In this document: positions 41,732-51,324 of the stretch, one piece after another
Numbering within the stretch: the first letter of the stretch is position 1
Layout of the letters: each line of letters starts with the position of its first letter
Assembly: GCF_900157385.1 (NCBI RefSeq)
Contig: NZ_LT717701.1
Coordinates: 2,000,219-2,064,218 of the forward strand
Direction: 5' to 3'
Length of the DNA: 64,000 nucleotides
DNA from: Mycobacterium terramassiliense
Lineage (GTDB): Bacteria; Actinomycetota; Actinomycetes; Mycobacteriales; Mycobacteriaceae
Position numbers and translations under genes: made by a program
The notes under the pieces: generated by a model
What the model was told of the DNA's origin: nothing
Database searches by the model: none
What the model saw: the letters and a program-made list of their open reading frames with translations, nothing else

Positions 41732-43057
41732 GTGCCCGGTGACGAAAAGGCCGTCGGTGTAGCGGTACTCGGGTTGGGCAACGTCGGCAGCGAAGTCGTT
41801 CGCATCATCGAGGGCAGCGCCGAGGATCTGGCCGCCCGCGTCGGCGCGCCGTTGGTGCTGCGCGGGATCGGGGTGCGTCGCGTCGCGGCCGACCGCGGGG
41901 TTCCGGTCGGCCTCCTGACCGACAACATCGAAGAGTTGGTCTGCCGCGAGGACGTTGACATCGTGGTCGAGGTGATGGGACCGGTGGAGCCGGCCCGCAA
42001 GGCGATCCTGTCCGCGCTGGAGCACGGCAAGTCCGTCGTCACCGCCAACAAGGCGTTGCTGTCCACCTCCACCGGGGAGCTGGCGCAGGCGGCCGAAAAC
42101 GCCCACGTCGACCTGTATTTCGAGGCGGCGGTCGCGGGTGCGATTCCGGTGATCCGCCCGCTGACCCAATCGCTGGCCGGCGACACGGTGCTGCGGGTGG
42201 CCGGCATCGTCAACGGCACCACCAACTACATCCTGTCCGCGATGGACAGTACCGGCGCCGACTACGACAGCGCCCTGGCCGACGCCGGCGCGCTGGGCTA
42301 CGCCGAGGCCGACCCCACCGCCGACGTCGAAGGCTACGACGCCGCCGCCAAGGCCGCGATTCTGGCGTCCATCGCCTTTCACACCCGGGTGCACGCCGAC
42401 GACGTCTACCGCGAGGGCATCACCAAGATCACCCCGGCCGACTTCGCGTCCGCGCGATCCCTCGGGTGCACCATCAAGCTGCTGTCCATCTGTGAGCGGA
42501 TCACCGGCGACGATGGCCAGCAACGGGTTTCGGCGCGCGTCTACCCCGCGCTGGTGCCGCTGTCGCATCCGTTGGCCACGGTCAACGGCGCGTTCAACGC
42601 GGTGGTGGTTGAGGCCGCGGCCTCGGGGCGGCTGATGTTCTACGGCCAGGGGGCCGGCGGCGCGCCGACCGCCTCGGCGGTCACCGGCGACCTGGTGATG
42701 GCCGCGCGCAACCGGGTCCTGGGCAGCCGCGGCCCTAAGGAGTCGAGGTATGCCCAACTCCCCATCGCCCCAATGGGTCTCATCTCGACCCGCTACTACG
42801 TCAGCATGAACGTCGCCGACGAGCCGGGCGTGTTGTCCTCGGTGGCGGCGGAATTCGCCAAGCGCGAGGTGAGCATCGCCGAGGTTCGCCAGGAAGGCAT
42901 GGTGGACGAGGACGGCCGGCGGGTGGGAGCCCGCGTCGTGGTGGTCACGCACACCGCCACCGACGCCGCCCTTTCCGAAACCGTCGATGCGCTCGCCGAT
43001 TTGGATGTTGTGCGGAGCGTGACAAGCGTGCTGCGATTGGAAGGAAACGGCCTGTGA
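41732..43057 (+). CDS. thrA: Homoserine dehydrogenase
   Basis: A 441-residue NAD(P)-dependent homoserine dehydrogenase producing homoserine from aspartate semialdehyde. The Rossmann motif is VLGLGNVGSEV at residues 10-20, the catalytic signature AGAIPVIRPLTQSLAGD matches, and the C-terminal 90 residues are an ACT domain (YVSMNVADEPGVLSSVAAEFAKREVSIAEVRQ) for feedback control, probably by threonine. It starts at GTG 41732, 3 bases after lysA, and overlaps thrC by GTGA. Confidence 0.96.
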   Translation: MPGDEKAVGVAVLGLGNVGSEVVRIIEGSAEDLAARVGAPLVLRGIGVRRVAADRGVPVGLLTDNIEELVCREDVDIVVEVMGPVEPARKAILSALEHGKSVVTANKALLSTSTGELAQAAENAHVDLYFEAAVAGAIPVIRPLTQSLAGDTVLRVAGIVNGTTNYILSAMDSTGADYDSALADAGALGYAEADPTADVEGYDAAAKAAILASIAFHTRVHADDVYREGITKITPADFASARSLGCTIKLLSICERITGDDGQQRVSARVYPALVPLSHPLATVNGAFNAVVVEAAASGRLMFYGQGAGGAPTASAVTGDLVMAARNRVLGSRGPKESRYAQLPIAPMGLISTRYYVSMNVADEPGVLSSVAAEFAKREVSIAEVRQEGMVDEDGRRVGARVVVVTHTATDAALSETVDALADLDVVRSVTSVLRLEGNGL

Positions 43058-44136
43058 GCGTCCCCCGGACGGCCACCCATCAACCCTGGCCGGGAGTGAT
43101 CGCGGCGTACCGCGACCGGTTGCCGGTCGGCGACAACTGGACCCCGGTCACGCTGCTCGAGGGCGGTACCCCGCTGATCGCGGCGACCCGGCTCTCCGAA
43201 AGGACCGGCTGCACCGTCCATCTCAAGGTCGAGGGCCTCAATCCCACCGGCTCCTTCAAGGACCGGGGCATGACGATGGCGGTCACCGACGCCCTGGCCC
43301 GCGGCCAGCGGGCGGTGTTGTGCGCCTCCACCGGCAACACCTCGGCCTCGGCCGCCGCGTACGCCGCGCGCGCCGGGATCACCTGCGCGGTGCTGATCCC
43401 GCAGGGCAAGATCGCGATGGGCAAGCTGGCGCAGGCGGTGATGCACGGCGCCAAGATCATCCAGATCGACGGCAACTTCGACGACTGCCTGGAATTGGCA
43501 CGCAAGATGGCCGCCGACTTTCCGACCATCGCGCTGGTGAACTCGGTCAACCCCGTGCGCATCGAGGGACAGAAGACGGCGGCGTTCGAGATCGTCGATG
43601 CGCTGGGCGCCGCGCCCGACGTGCACGCCCTGCCGGTCGGCAACGCCGGCAACATCACCGCGTACTGGAAGGGCTACACCGAGTACCACCAGGAGGGCGT
43701 GATCGACAAGCTGCCGCGGATGCTCGGGGCCCAGGCCGCCGGCGCGGCCCCCCTGGTGCTCGGCAAACCGGTCAGCCAGCCCGAGACCATCGCGACCGCG
43801 ATTCGCATCGGCGCGCCGGCGTCATGGACGGCCGCCGTCGCCGCCCAGCAGCAATCCAACGGGCGCTTCCTGGCCGTCACCGACGAGGAGATCCTGGCGG
43901 CGTACCACCTGGTGGCCGCCTCCGAGGGCGTCTTCGTCGAGCCCGCATCCGCGGCCAGCATCGCAGGGCTGCTCAAGGCCGTCGACGACGGCTGGGTGGC
44001 GCGCGGCTCGACGGTGGTGTGCACGGTGACCGGCAACGGCCTCAAGGATCCCGACACCGCGCTGAAGGACATGCCGACCGTGTCCCCGTTGCCGGTGGAT
44101 CCGGCGCTCGTCGTCGAACAATTGGGTCTCGCGTAA
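43054..44136 (+). CDS. thrC: Threonine synthase
   Basis: A 360-residue PLP enzyme making threonine from O-phosphohomoserine. The PLP lysine is Lys69 in PTGSFKDRG; the substrate-phosphate loop is STGNTSASAAAYAA and the PLP phosphate loop is VGNAGNITAYW. Complete and typical of Rv1295. GTG start overlapping the thrA stop. Confidence 0.96.
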   Translation: MSVPRTATHQPWPGVIAAYRDRLPVGDNWTPVTLLEGGTPLIAATRLSERTGCTVHLKVEGLNPTGSFKDRGMTMAVTDALARGQRAVLCASTGNTSASAAAYAARAGITCAVLIPQGKIAMGKLAQAVMHGAKIIQIDGNFDDCLELARKMAADFPTIALVNSVNPVRIEGQKTAAFEIVDALGAAPDVHALPVGNAGNITAYWKGYTEYHQEGVIDKLPRMLGAQAAGAAPLVLGKPVSQPETIATAIRIGAPASWTAAVAAQQQSNGRFLAVTDEEILAAYHLVAASEGVFVEPASAASIAGLLKAVDDGWVARGSTVVCTVTGNGLKDPDTALKDMPTVSPLPVDPALVVEQLGLA

Positions 44137-44139
44137 GAA

Positions 44140-45087
44140 ATGAAGTCCCAGATGCTGCCCGCCGGGCTGGTGGCGAGCGCCGTGGTGTCGGCGTCCAGCG
44201 CCAATCTGGGTCCGGGGTTTGACAGTATCGGCCTGGCGCTGAGCCTGTGCGACGAAGTCGTCGTGGAGACAACGGATTCCGGCTTGGTCGTGGTGGTCGA
44301 GGGCGAGGGCGCCGGGCAGGTTCCGCTCGACGCCGAACATCTGGTGGTGCGCGCCATCCAACACGGGTTGCGCGCCGCCGGGGCGGCCGCCCCCGGCCTG
44401 GTGGTGCGCTGCCGCAACGCCATCCCGCACTCCCGCGGTCTCGGTTCCTCGGCGGCCGCCGTCGTCGGGGGCCTGGCGGCGGTGAACGGCCTTGTCGCGC
44501 AAACGGATTCGACACCGCTGAGCACCGATCGGCTGATCCAGTTGTGTTCGGAATTCGAGGGTCATCCTGACAACGCCGCAGCCGCGGTGCTGGGGGGCGC
44601 GGTGGTTTCGTGGACGGACCGCACGGGCGCCGAGCCCCGGTATGCGGCGGTGTCGCTGCGCCTTCACCCGGACATCCGGCTGTTCTGCGCGATTCCCGAG
44701 GAACGTTCGCTGACCGCCGAGACCCGCGTGCTGTTGCCCGGCCGGGTCAGCCACGAAGACGCGAGTTTCAACGTCAGCCGCGCCGCCTTGCTGGTCGTCG
44801 CCCTCACCGAACGGCCCGACCTGCTGATGCCCGCCACCGAGGATGTGCTGCACCAACCGCAACGCGCCCCCGCGATGCGGGGATCGGCGGAATATTTGCG
44901 GCTGCTTCGGCGTCATAACGTTGCGGCGACGCTTTCCGGGGCCGGTCCCTCCCTCATCGCACTGAGCACGGAACCGGAGTTACCCTCGGAGGCGCTGGAG
45001 TACGGGGCCGCACACGGATTTACCCTGACGAAGATGACCGCCGGCGAAGGAGTTCGCTGGAGCCCGGGCGTCACCGTCGCCGGTTAA
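44140..45087 (+). CDS. thrB: Homoserine kinase
   Basis: A 315-residue GHMP kinase phosphorylating homoserine for ThrC. The ATP motif is PHSRGLGSSAAAVVGG, and the third GHMP motif is LSGAGPSLIAL. It starts at ATG 44140, three bases after thrC, with no clear ribosome binding site, so it is probably translationally coupled. The final gene of the thr cluster before the rho leader. Confidence 0.96.
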   Translation: MKSQMLPAGLVASAVVSASSANLGPGFDSIGLALSLCDEVVVETTDSGLVVVVEGEGAGQVPLDAEHLVVRAIQHGLRAAGAAAPGLVVRCRNAIPHSRGLGSSAAAVVGGLAAVNGLVAQTDSTPLSTDRLIQLCSEFEGHPDNAAAAVLGGAVVSWTDRTGAEPRYAAVSLRLHPDIRLFCAIPEERSLTAETRVLLPGRVSHEDASFNVSRAALLVVALTERPDLLMPATEDVLHQPQRAPAMRGSAEYLRLLRRHNVAATLSGAGPSLIALSTEPELPSEALEYGAAHGFTLTKMTAGEGVRWSPGVTVAG

Positions 45088-45354
45088 TCCACAGCGTGGC
45101 CGGAGGGTTTGCTTGCTTCCGACAGGGATGCAGGTTATCCTCGGACCCGTCCAGCAATCGCAGCATCTGCATCTGCACACATACTGCCTTGCCGCTAGGA
45201 CAACACCAATTCTTCTCGTAAACGAGGTTCGCCGTCTTCTCCGCTGATCCCGGGCGATCACCGTCGCAGAGTCGATGATTGGGCGCACTCGCCAATTTGG
45301 CTGAATGCAACGACCCCCCGTATGACCTGTTCGGCGGGGGAAGAAAGGAAATCC
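45088..45354 (+). other. rho leader region
   Basis: A 267-base gap between thrB and rho with no convincing open frame. A purine-rich ribosome binding site (GAAAGGAAA) precedes the rho GTG. A long leader suits the autoregulation of rho by premature termination known in other bacteria, but no specific structure is evident by eye. Confidence 0.35.
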
Positions 45355-47202
45355 GTGACTGATACGGACCTATTCACGGCTGGCGAAAGCACCGACAGCA
45401 ATCCGGTGCCGGACGCCGTGACCACAGACACTCCGGACGTCAAAACCAACGCCTCGAGCGGCTCCCTGTCCACCATGGTGCTGCCCGAGCTGCGTGCGCT
45501 GGCTAACCAGGTCGGCGTCAAGGGGACGTCGGGGATGCGCAAGAACGAACTCATCGCCGCGATAAAGGAAATCAGGGGACAGGCCAACGGGACTTCGGCC
45601 CCGGCCGCCCCGGAGGACAGCGGCAAATCCGACAAGACCGACACCAGCGCCGCCGAAGCGCCGACCGACGCGCCCGTGGCTCAAGCGGAACAGAACGGTG
45701 CCACCGAGGCGCCCCCGCGCCGGGAACGGCGCAATGCCAACCGCGACGCGGGATCGCCCGGCCGCACGCCCGACGAGCAGGATCGCGAGGACTCCGGCTC
45801 CCGCAAGGGCGGAGCCAATCCCGACGCCGACAAGCGCCACGGGGGCCAACAGGACAGCAAGACCGACGAGCGGGGACAAGACTCCGGCGGCGACCAGGGT
45901 TCGGGCGGCCAGCAGTCCCGCGGCGGCTCCAACCAGCAGGACGACGACGGCGAGGGCCGTCAGGGCCGGCGGGGACGCCGGTTCCGCGACCGCGACCGCA
46001 GGCGGCGCGGTGAGCGCTCGGGCGATGGCGCCGACGCCGAACTGCGCGAGGACGACGTCGTCCAGCCGGTCGCCGGAATCCTTGACGTTCTCGACAATTA
46101 CGCGTTCGTGCGCACCTCCGGCTACCTGGCCGGCCCGCACGACGTCTACGTCTCGATGAACATGGTGCGCAAGAACGGCCTGCGCCGCGGCGACGCGGTG
46201 ACCGGCGCCGTTCGGGTGCCCCGGGACGGCGAACAGCCCAACCAGCGGCAGAAGTTCAACCCGCTGGTGCGCCTGGACAGCGTCAACGGCGGCTCCGTCG
46301 AAGACGCCAAGAAGCGGCCCGATTTCTCCAAGCTGACGCCGTTGTACCCCAACCAGCGGCTGCGCCTGGAAACCACGCCCGACCGGCTGACCACCCGGGT
46401 CATCGACCTAATCATGCCGATCGGCAAGGGCCAGCGCGCGCTGATCGTCTCGCCGCCCAAGGCGGGCAAGACGACGATCCTGCAGGACATCGCCAACGCG
46501 ATCACCAAGAACAACCCGGAATGCCACCTCATGGTCGTCCTCGTCGACGAGCGGCCCGAGGAGGTCACCGACATGACGCGCTCGGTCAAGGGCGAGGTCA
46601 TCGCCTCGACCTTCGACCGGCCGCCGTCGGACCACACCTCGGTTGCCGAGCTGGCGATCGAACGGGCCAAGCGCCTCGTCGAGCAGGGCAAGGACGTCGT
46701 GGTGCTGCTGGACTCGATCACCCGCCTGGGCCGCGCGTACAACAACGCATCGCCCGCGTCGGGCCGGATCCTGTCCGGCGGTGTCGACTCCACCGCCCTG
46801 TATCCGCCCAAGCGCTTCCTGGGCGCCGCCCGCAACATCGAGGAAGGCGGGTCGCTGACCATCATCGCCACCGCGATGGTCGAGACCGGCTCCACCGGTG
46901 ACACGGTCATCTTCGAGGAGTTCAAGGGCACCGGTAACGCCGAGCTCAAGCTGGACCGCAAGATCTCCGAACGCCGGGTCTTCCCCGCGGTCGACGTGAA
47001 CCCCTCCGGCACCCGCAAGGACGAGCTGCTGCTGTCGCCCGACGAGTTCGGCATCGTGCACAAGTTGCGTCGCGTGCTGTCGGGTCTGGACCCGCATCAG
47101 GCCATCGACCTGCTGATGTCGCAGCTGCGCAAGACGAAGACCAACTACGAGTTCCTGGTCCAGGTGTCCAAGACGACCCCCGGGTCGATGGACAACGATT
47201 AG
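45355..47202 (+). CDS. rho: Transcription termination factor Rho
   Basis: A 615-residue Rho. Residues 35-75 form the Rho-N domain, and about 80-225 is a long low-complexity insertion rich in Asp, Gly, Arg, Glu and Gln (RNRDRR-type repeats), typical of actinobacterial Rho. The RNA-binding domain follows (GILDVLDNYAFVRTSGYL), then the ATPase with Walker A PPKAGKTT at about 367-374 and the Q/R loops. It couples ATP hydrolysis to RNA translocation and terminates untranslated transcripts. GTG start at 45355; slightly longer than in M. tuberculosis. Confidence 0.96.
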   Translation: MTDTDLFTAGESTDSNPVPDAVTTDTPDVKTNASSGSLSTMVLPELRALANQVGVKGTSGMRKNELIAAIKEIRGQANGTSAPAAPEDSGKSDKTDTSAAEAPTDAPVAQAEQNGATEAPPRRERRNANRDAGSPGRTPDEQDREDSGSRKGGANPDADKRHGGQQDSKTDERGQDSGGDQGSGGQQSRGGSNQQDDDGEGRQGRRGRRFRDRDRRRRGERSGDGADAELREDDVVQPVAGILDVLDNYAFVRTSGYLAGPHDVYVSMNMVRKNGLRRGDAVTGAVRVPRDGEQPNQRQKFNPLVRLDSVNGGSVEDAKKRPDFSKLTPLYPNQRLRLETTPDRLTTRVIDLIMPIGKGQRALIVSPPKAGKTTILQDIANAITKNNPECHLMVVLVDERPEEVTDMTRSVKGEVIASTFDRPPSDHTSVAELAIERAKRLVEQGKDVVVLLDSITRLGRAYNNASPASGRILSGGVDSTALYPPKRFLGAARNIEEGGSLTIIATAMVETGSTGDTVIFEEFKGTGNAELKLDRKISERRVFPAVDVNPSGTRKDELLLSPDEFGIVHKLRRVLSGLDPHQAIDLLMSQLRKTKTNYEFLVQVSKTTPGSMDND

Positions 47203-47224
47203 TTAGCGACTAGCGTCGCAAGCT

Positions 47225-48799
47225 GTGGCGGACACGCTGCAGCACCTGCTTCGTGAGCGCGTAGACCAGGACACGCCGGCGCTGAAGTACGGCGACCGGG
47301 TCTGGACCTGGCGTGAGTACCTGGCCGATGCCGCGGCCACCGCGGCGGCCGTCATCCGTGCCGCCGACCCGGGCCGTCCACTGCACGTCGGGGCGCTACT
47401 GGGCAAGACCCCCGAGATGCTGACCGCCATGGCGTCGGCCGCGCTCGGCGGCTACGTGCTGTGCGGCGTCAACGACACCCGCCGGGGTGCCGCGCTGGCC
47501 AGGGACATCGTGCACGCCCATTGCCAGATCCTGCTGACCGATCCGGCGCACAAAGCGCTGCTCGACGGCCAGGACCTGCCCGGTGTGCAGGTGTTCGACG
47601 TGTCCGGCGAGTCCTGGTCGGCGCTGCTGGAGAGCGCCGGGCCGCTGACCCCCCATCGCGAGGTCGCCCCCACCGACACGTTCATGATGATGTTCACCTC
47701 GGGAACCAGCGGCGAGCCCAAGGCGGTGCAGGTCACCCACCTGACCGTGCTGTTCGCCGGCGCCACGTTGATCGCGCGCTTCGGTCTCGACGCATCCGAC
47801 GTCTGCTACCTGTCGATGCCGCTGTTCCACGCCAACGCCCTGTTCGCCGGCTGGAGCGTGGGGGTGGGCGCCGGCGCGGCGATGGTCCCCGCGACGTTCT
47901 CCGCGTCCGGGCTGCTGCCCGACCTGCGCCACTACGGGGCGACCTTCATGAACTACGTCGGCAAACCGCTGGCCTTCGTGCTGGCCACGCCGGAGCGGCC
48001 CGATGATCGCGACAACCCGCTGCGCGTCGCCGTCGGCAACGAGGCGAGCGATCGCGACATCGCCGAGTTCAGCAGGCGCTTCGACTGCACTGTGTGGGAC
48101 GGCTTCGGATCCACCGAGGGGGCGATCATCATCACCCGCGAGGAGGGCTGCCCACCCGGGTCGCTGGGCCGCGGCTTCCCCGGGGTGGCCATCTACGACC
48201 CGGACACGCTGGCCGAGTGCCCGCCCGCCGCCTTCGACGGGGACGGCGCCCTGACCAACGCCGACGAGGCGATCGGGGAGCTGGTCAACACCACCGGCGC
48301 GGGCCTGTTCGCCGGCTACTACAACGACCCCGAGGCCACCGACGAGCGCCTTCGGCACGGCATGTTCTGGTCCGGCGACCTGGCCTATCGCGACGCCGAC
48401 GGGTGGATCTACTTCGCCGGGCGCAGCGGCGACTGGCTGCGTGTCGACGGCGAGAACATGACCACGGCGCCCATCGAGCGGATACTGCAGCGGTTGGCCC
48501 CGGTCAGCCACGTCGCGGTGTACGCGGTGCCCGACGAACACGTCGGCGACCAGATCATGGCGGCGATCGTGCTCGCCGACGACGCGCGGCTGACGCCCGA
48601 GGAATTCGGCCAGTTCCTCGCCGCCCAGCCCGACCTGTCGCCCAAGGCGTGGCCCCGCTACGTCTGGCTCACCGATCGGCTCCCGACCACGGCGACCAAC
48701 AAGATCCTCAAGCGCGAGCTGACCGCGCGCGGCGCCACCCCCCACGGCGGCGTGCTGTGGACCCACGGCGCAAAAAGCCGCGTCTACCGCGACACATAA
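47225..48799 (+). CDS. Fatty-acyl-CoA/AMP ligase (FadD family)
   Basis: A 524-residue ANL-superfamily adenylating enzyme. The AMP-binding signature TSGTSGEPK is at about 158-166, the A8 hinge region is RSGDWLRVDGENM (with GDWLRVDGE) and the C-terminal lysine is in TNKILKREL. It activates a fatty or other carboxylic acid to the AMP form and probably the CoA ester. GTG start at 47225. It lies between rho and rpmE, which are adjacent in M. tuberculosis, so it is an insertion; its substrate is unknown. Confidence 0.88.
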   Translation: MADTLQHLLRERVDQDTPALKYGDRVWTWREYLADAAATAAAVIRAADPGRPLHVGALLGKTPEMLTAMASAALGGYVLCGVNDTRRGAALARDIVHAHCQILLTDPAHKALLDGQDLPGVQVFDVSGESWSALLESAGPLTPHREVAPTDTFMMMFTSGTSGEPKAVQVTHLTVLFAGATLIARFGLDASDVCYLSMPLFHANALFAGWSVGVGAGAAMVPATFSASGLLPDLRHYGATFMNYVGKPLAFVLATPERPDDRDNPLRVAVGNEASDRDIAEFSRRFDCTVWDGFGSTEGAIIITREEGCPPGSLGRGFPGVAIYDPDTLAECPPAAFDGDGALTNADEAIGELVNTTGAGLFAGYYNDPEATDERLRHGMFWSGDLAYRDADGWIYFAGRSGDWLRVDGENMTTAPIERILQRLAPVSHVAVYAVPDEHVGDQIMAAIVLADDARLTPEEFGQFLAAQPDLSPKAWPRYVWLTDRLPTTATNKILKRELTARGATPHGGVLWTHGAKSRVYRDT

Positions 48800-48861
48800 C
48801 CCACGCACACGACACGCCGGGCGGGAGTCGCAATGGCTGATGTCTCGACGAATCGTGAGCC

Positions 48862-48889
48862 GCCCCCACGCCCGGGAATGCGTGGGGGC
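48862..48889. terminator. Strong GC hairpin between fadD and rpmE
   Basis: Perfect 10-base stems GCCCCCACGC (48862-48871) and GCGTGGGGGC (48880-48889) around an 8-base loop. No T tract follows, so it is a candidate non-canonical terminator or a processing site. Confidence 0.45.
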
Positions 48890-49006
48890 AGCTCCGCGTT
48901 TGGGCTGATGTAGGTTGACCTGGCATAATCGACGGTCGACTACCCCCGAGGACCAGTTCAGGTCCCAGGAGTTCGCGCCGGGGCGCAAAAGATCGCAGAG
49001 GACACG

Positions 49007-49249
49007 ATGAAAACTGATATTCACCCCGCCTACGGGGAGACCACGGTGCACTGCGGGTGCGGAAACACCTTCACCACGCGCAGCACCAAGTCCGGCGGCA
49101 ACATCGTCGTCGAGGTCTGCTCGCAGTGCCACCCCTTCTACACCGGCAAGCAGAAGATCCTCGACAGCGGCGGCCGGGTGGCCCGCTTCGAGAAGCGCTA
49201 CGGCAAGCGCAAGGCCGCAGCCGACAACGGCGAGTCGACCGACAAATAG
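49007..49249 (+). CDS. rpmE: 50S ribosomal protein L31
   Basis: An 80-residue L31 of the zinc-binding (C+) type: CGCGN with Cys16 and Cys18 and later VCSQCHPFYTGKQ. The C-terminal lysine-rich tail is normal. It belongs to the large ribosomal subunit. ATG 49007, preceded by GCAGAGGAC. Confidence 0.96.
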   Translation: MKTDIHPAYGETTVHCGCGNTFTTRSTKSGGNIVVEVCSQCHPFYTGKQKILDSGGRVARFEKRYGKRKAAADNGESTDK

Positions 49250-49327
49250 CTGGTTTACCGACGCCCGAACTGTGCCCAACGCTGCACAGGCCGGGCGTCG
49301 GTTCGTGTTCGGGGCAGGAGGGGTGAG

Positions 49328-50401
49328 ATGACGCAGCCGGTGCAGACCATCGACGTGCTGCTGGCCGAACACGCCCAGCTCGAGCAGCGGCTGGCCGACC
49401 CCGAACTGCACAGCAATCCCGACGAGGCGCGCAAGGCCGGGCGCCGGTTCGCCCGGTTGGCTCCGATCGTCGGCACCTATCGCAAGCTGGCGGCCGCGCG
49501 CGGCGACCTGCAGGCCGCCCGCGAGCTGGCCGCCGACGACGAGTCGTTCGCCGACGAGGTGACCGAACTGGAGACGCGGGTGGCCGAACTGGACACCCAA
49601 CTCACCGACATGCTTGCACCGCGCGATCCCCACGACGGCGACGACATCGTGCTGGAGGTCAAATCCGGTGAGGGCGGCGAGGAATCGGCCTTGTTCGCCG
49701 CGGACCTGGCCCGGATGTACATCCGCTACGCCGAGCGGCACGGCTGGACGGTCACGGTGCTGGACGAAACCACCTCGGATCTGGGCGGTTACAAGGACGC
49801 GACGCTGGCCATCGCCAGCAAGGGGGACACGGCCGACGGGGTGTGGTCGCGGATGAAGTTCGAGGGTGGCGTCCACCGGGTGCAACGGGTCCCGGTGACG
49901 GAATCCCAAGGGCGCGTTCATACTTCGGCGGCCGGCGTGCTCGTCTATCCCGAACCCGAGGAAGTCGCCGAGGTGCAGATCGACGAGTCGGATCTGCGCA
50001 TCGACGTCTATCGCTCGTCCGGCAAGGGTGGACAGGGCGTCAACACCACCGACTCCGCGGTGCGGATCACCCACCTGCCCACGGGAATCGTCGTCACGTG
50101 TCAAAACGAACGGTCCCAGCTGCAGAACAAGGCGCGCGCCCTGCAGGTGCTGGCCGCGCGGCTGCAGGCCCTCGCCGAGGAGAAGGCGCTGGCCGACGCG
50201 TCGGCCGATCGGGCCAGCCAGGTCCGCACCGTCGACCGCAGCGAACGGATCCGCACCTACAACTTCCCGGAGAACCGCATCACCGATCACCGCATCGGTT
50301 TCAAGGCGCACAATCTGGATCAGGTGCTCGACGGCGACCTCGACCCGTTGTTCGACGCGCTCGCCGCCGCCGACAAGCAATCGCGGCTGCAACAGGCATG
50401 A
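49328..50401 (+). CDS. prfA: Peptide chain release factor 1
   Basis: A 357-residue class I release factor that recognises UAA and UAG. The catalytic GGQ is at 234-236 (SSGKGGQGVN). The anticodon-like PxT determinant region falls in the VPVTESQGRVHTSA segment. ATG at 49328 with GGGGTGAG upstream. Its GGQ glutamine is the methylation target of the downstream prmC product. Confidence 0.96.
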   Translation: MTQPVQTIDVLLAEHAQLEQRLADPELHSNPDEARKAGRRFARLAPIVGTYRKLAAARGDLQAARELAADDESFADEVTELETRVAELDTQLTDMLAPRDPHDGDDIVLEVKSGEGGEESALFAADLARMYIRYAERHGWTVTVLDETTSDLGGYKDATLAIASKGDTADGVWSRMKFEGGVHRVQRVPVTESQGRVHTSAAGVLVYPEPEEVAEVQIDESDLRIDVYRSSGKGGQGVNTTDSAVRITHLPTGIVVTCQNERSQLQNKARALQVLAARLQALAEEKALADASADRASQVRTVDRSERIRTYNFPENRITDHRIGFKAHNLDQVLDGDLDPLFDALAAADKQSRLQQA

Positions 50402-50422
50402 GCGCGTCGGCGACGATGCGGT

Positions 50423-50455
50423 GGGGGCACCCCCAGCCGCGTAGCGGCGAGGGGG
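50423..50455. repeat. Hairpin repeat inserted between prfA and prmC
   Basis: CCCCC-A-GCCGC (50430-50440), loop GTA, then GCGGC-GA-GGGGG (50444-50455), preceded by GGGGGCA, which can pair alternatively with the first CCCCC. GTGGGGGCACCCCC followed by such a stem is, as I recall, a frequent mycobacterial intergenic element. It lies in the 77-base gap before the prmC ATG at 50479. Confidence 0.5.
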
Positions 50456-50478
50456 ACGGAGCGATGAGGAGCGGCGCC

Positions 50479-51324
50479 ATGACTCGGTTGCGACGCGCGA
50501 TCGACTCGGCCGCGGAGCAGCTCGCCGAAGCCGGGATCGATTCCGCCCGGTACGACGCCGAGGAGTTGGCCGCCCATCTGGTCGGCGCCGAACGCGGCCG
50601 GCTGCCCCTGATCGACGCGCCCGGCGACGAATTCTTCGGGCGTTACCGCGACATCGTTGCCGCGCGCTCGCAGCGAGTCCCGCTGCAGCACCTCACCGGG
50701 ACGGCCGCGTTCGGACCGGTGACGCTGCGGGTGGGACCCGGCGTGTTCATCCCCCGCCCGGAGACCGAGGCCATGCTGGAGTGGGCCACCGCGCAGGCGC
50801 TGGGCGCTCGGCCCGTGATCGTCGATGTGTGCACCGGCTCGGGCGCATTGGCCGTGGCCCTGGCCCGCCACCGTCCCGCCGCCCGTGTCATCGGCATCGA
50901 TGACTCCGACGCGGCCCTGGCCTACGCGCGGCGCAACACCGAGGGCACTGCCGTCGAGCTGGTGCGCGCCGACATCGCCGCCACCGAAGTGCTCACCGAG
51001 CTCGACGGACTGGTCGACCTGGTGGTGGCCAACCCGCCCTACGTGCCCGACGGCGGCGCCGTGGAAGCCGAAGTGGCCCAACATGATCCGCCGCACGCGG
51101 TGTTCGGCGGGGCGGACGGGATGGCGGTGATCGTCGCGGTCATCCGCCTCGCGGGCCGCTGGCTGCGCCCGGGTGGCCTCTTCGCCGTCGAGCACGACGA
51201 CACCACGTCCGCGCGGACAGTCGAAATGCTCGACGGCACAGGGCTTTTCGAGGACATCGAGGCCCGGTGTGATCTGGCCGGACGACCGAGGTTCGTGACG
51301 GCCCGACGGGGGGAGCCGTCGTGA
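50479..51324 (+). CDS. prmC: Peptide chain release factor N5-glutamine methyltransferase
   Basis: A 281-residue SAM-dependent methyltransferase (HemK) that methylates the GGQ glutamine of release factors. SAM motif I is VIVDVCTGSGALAVALA, and the substrate motif NPPY is at 185-188. The start chosen is ATG 50479 (MTRLRRAIDSAAEQLAEAG), which matches the family N-terminus; ATG 50464 adds five residues. Length fits Rv1300. Confidence 0.94.
   Translation: MTRLRRAIDSAAEQLAEAGIDSARYDAEELAAHLVGAERGRLPLIDAPGDEFFGRYRDIVAARSQRVPLQHLTGTAAFGPVTLRVGPGVFIPRPETEAMLEWATAQALGARPVIVDVCTGSGALAVALARHRPAARVIGIDDSDAALAYARRNTEGTAVELVRADIAATEVLTELDGLVDLVVANPPYVPDGGAVEAEVAQHDPPHAVFGGADGMAVIVAVIRLAGRWLRPGGLFAVEHDDTTSARTVEMLDGTGLFEDIEARCDLAGRPRFVTARRGEPS

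Noticed and set aside
47396..50392. 998-codon minus-strand open frame over fadD, rpmE and prfA
   Set aside because: It spans three well-supported genes on the other strand and shows no domain; typical of high-GC third positions.
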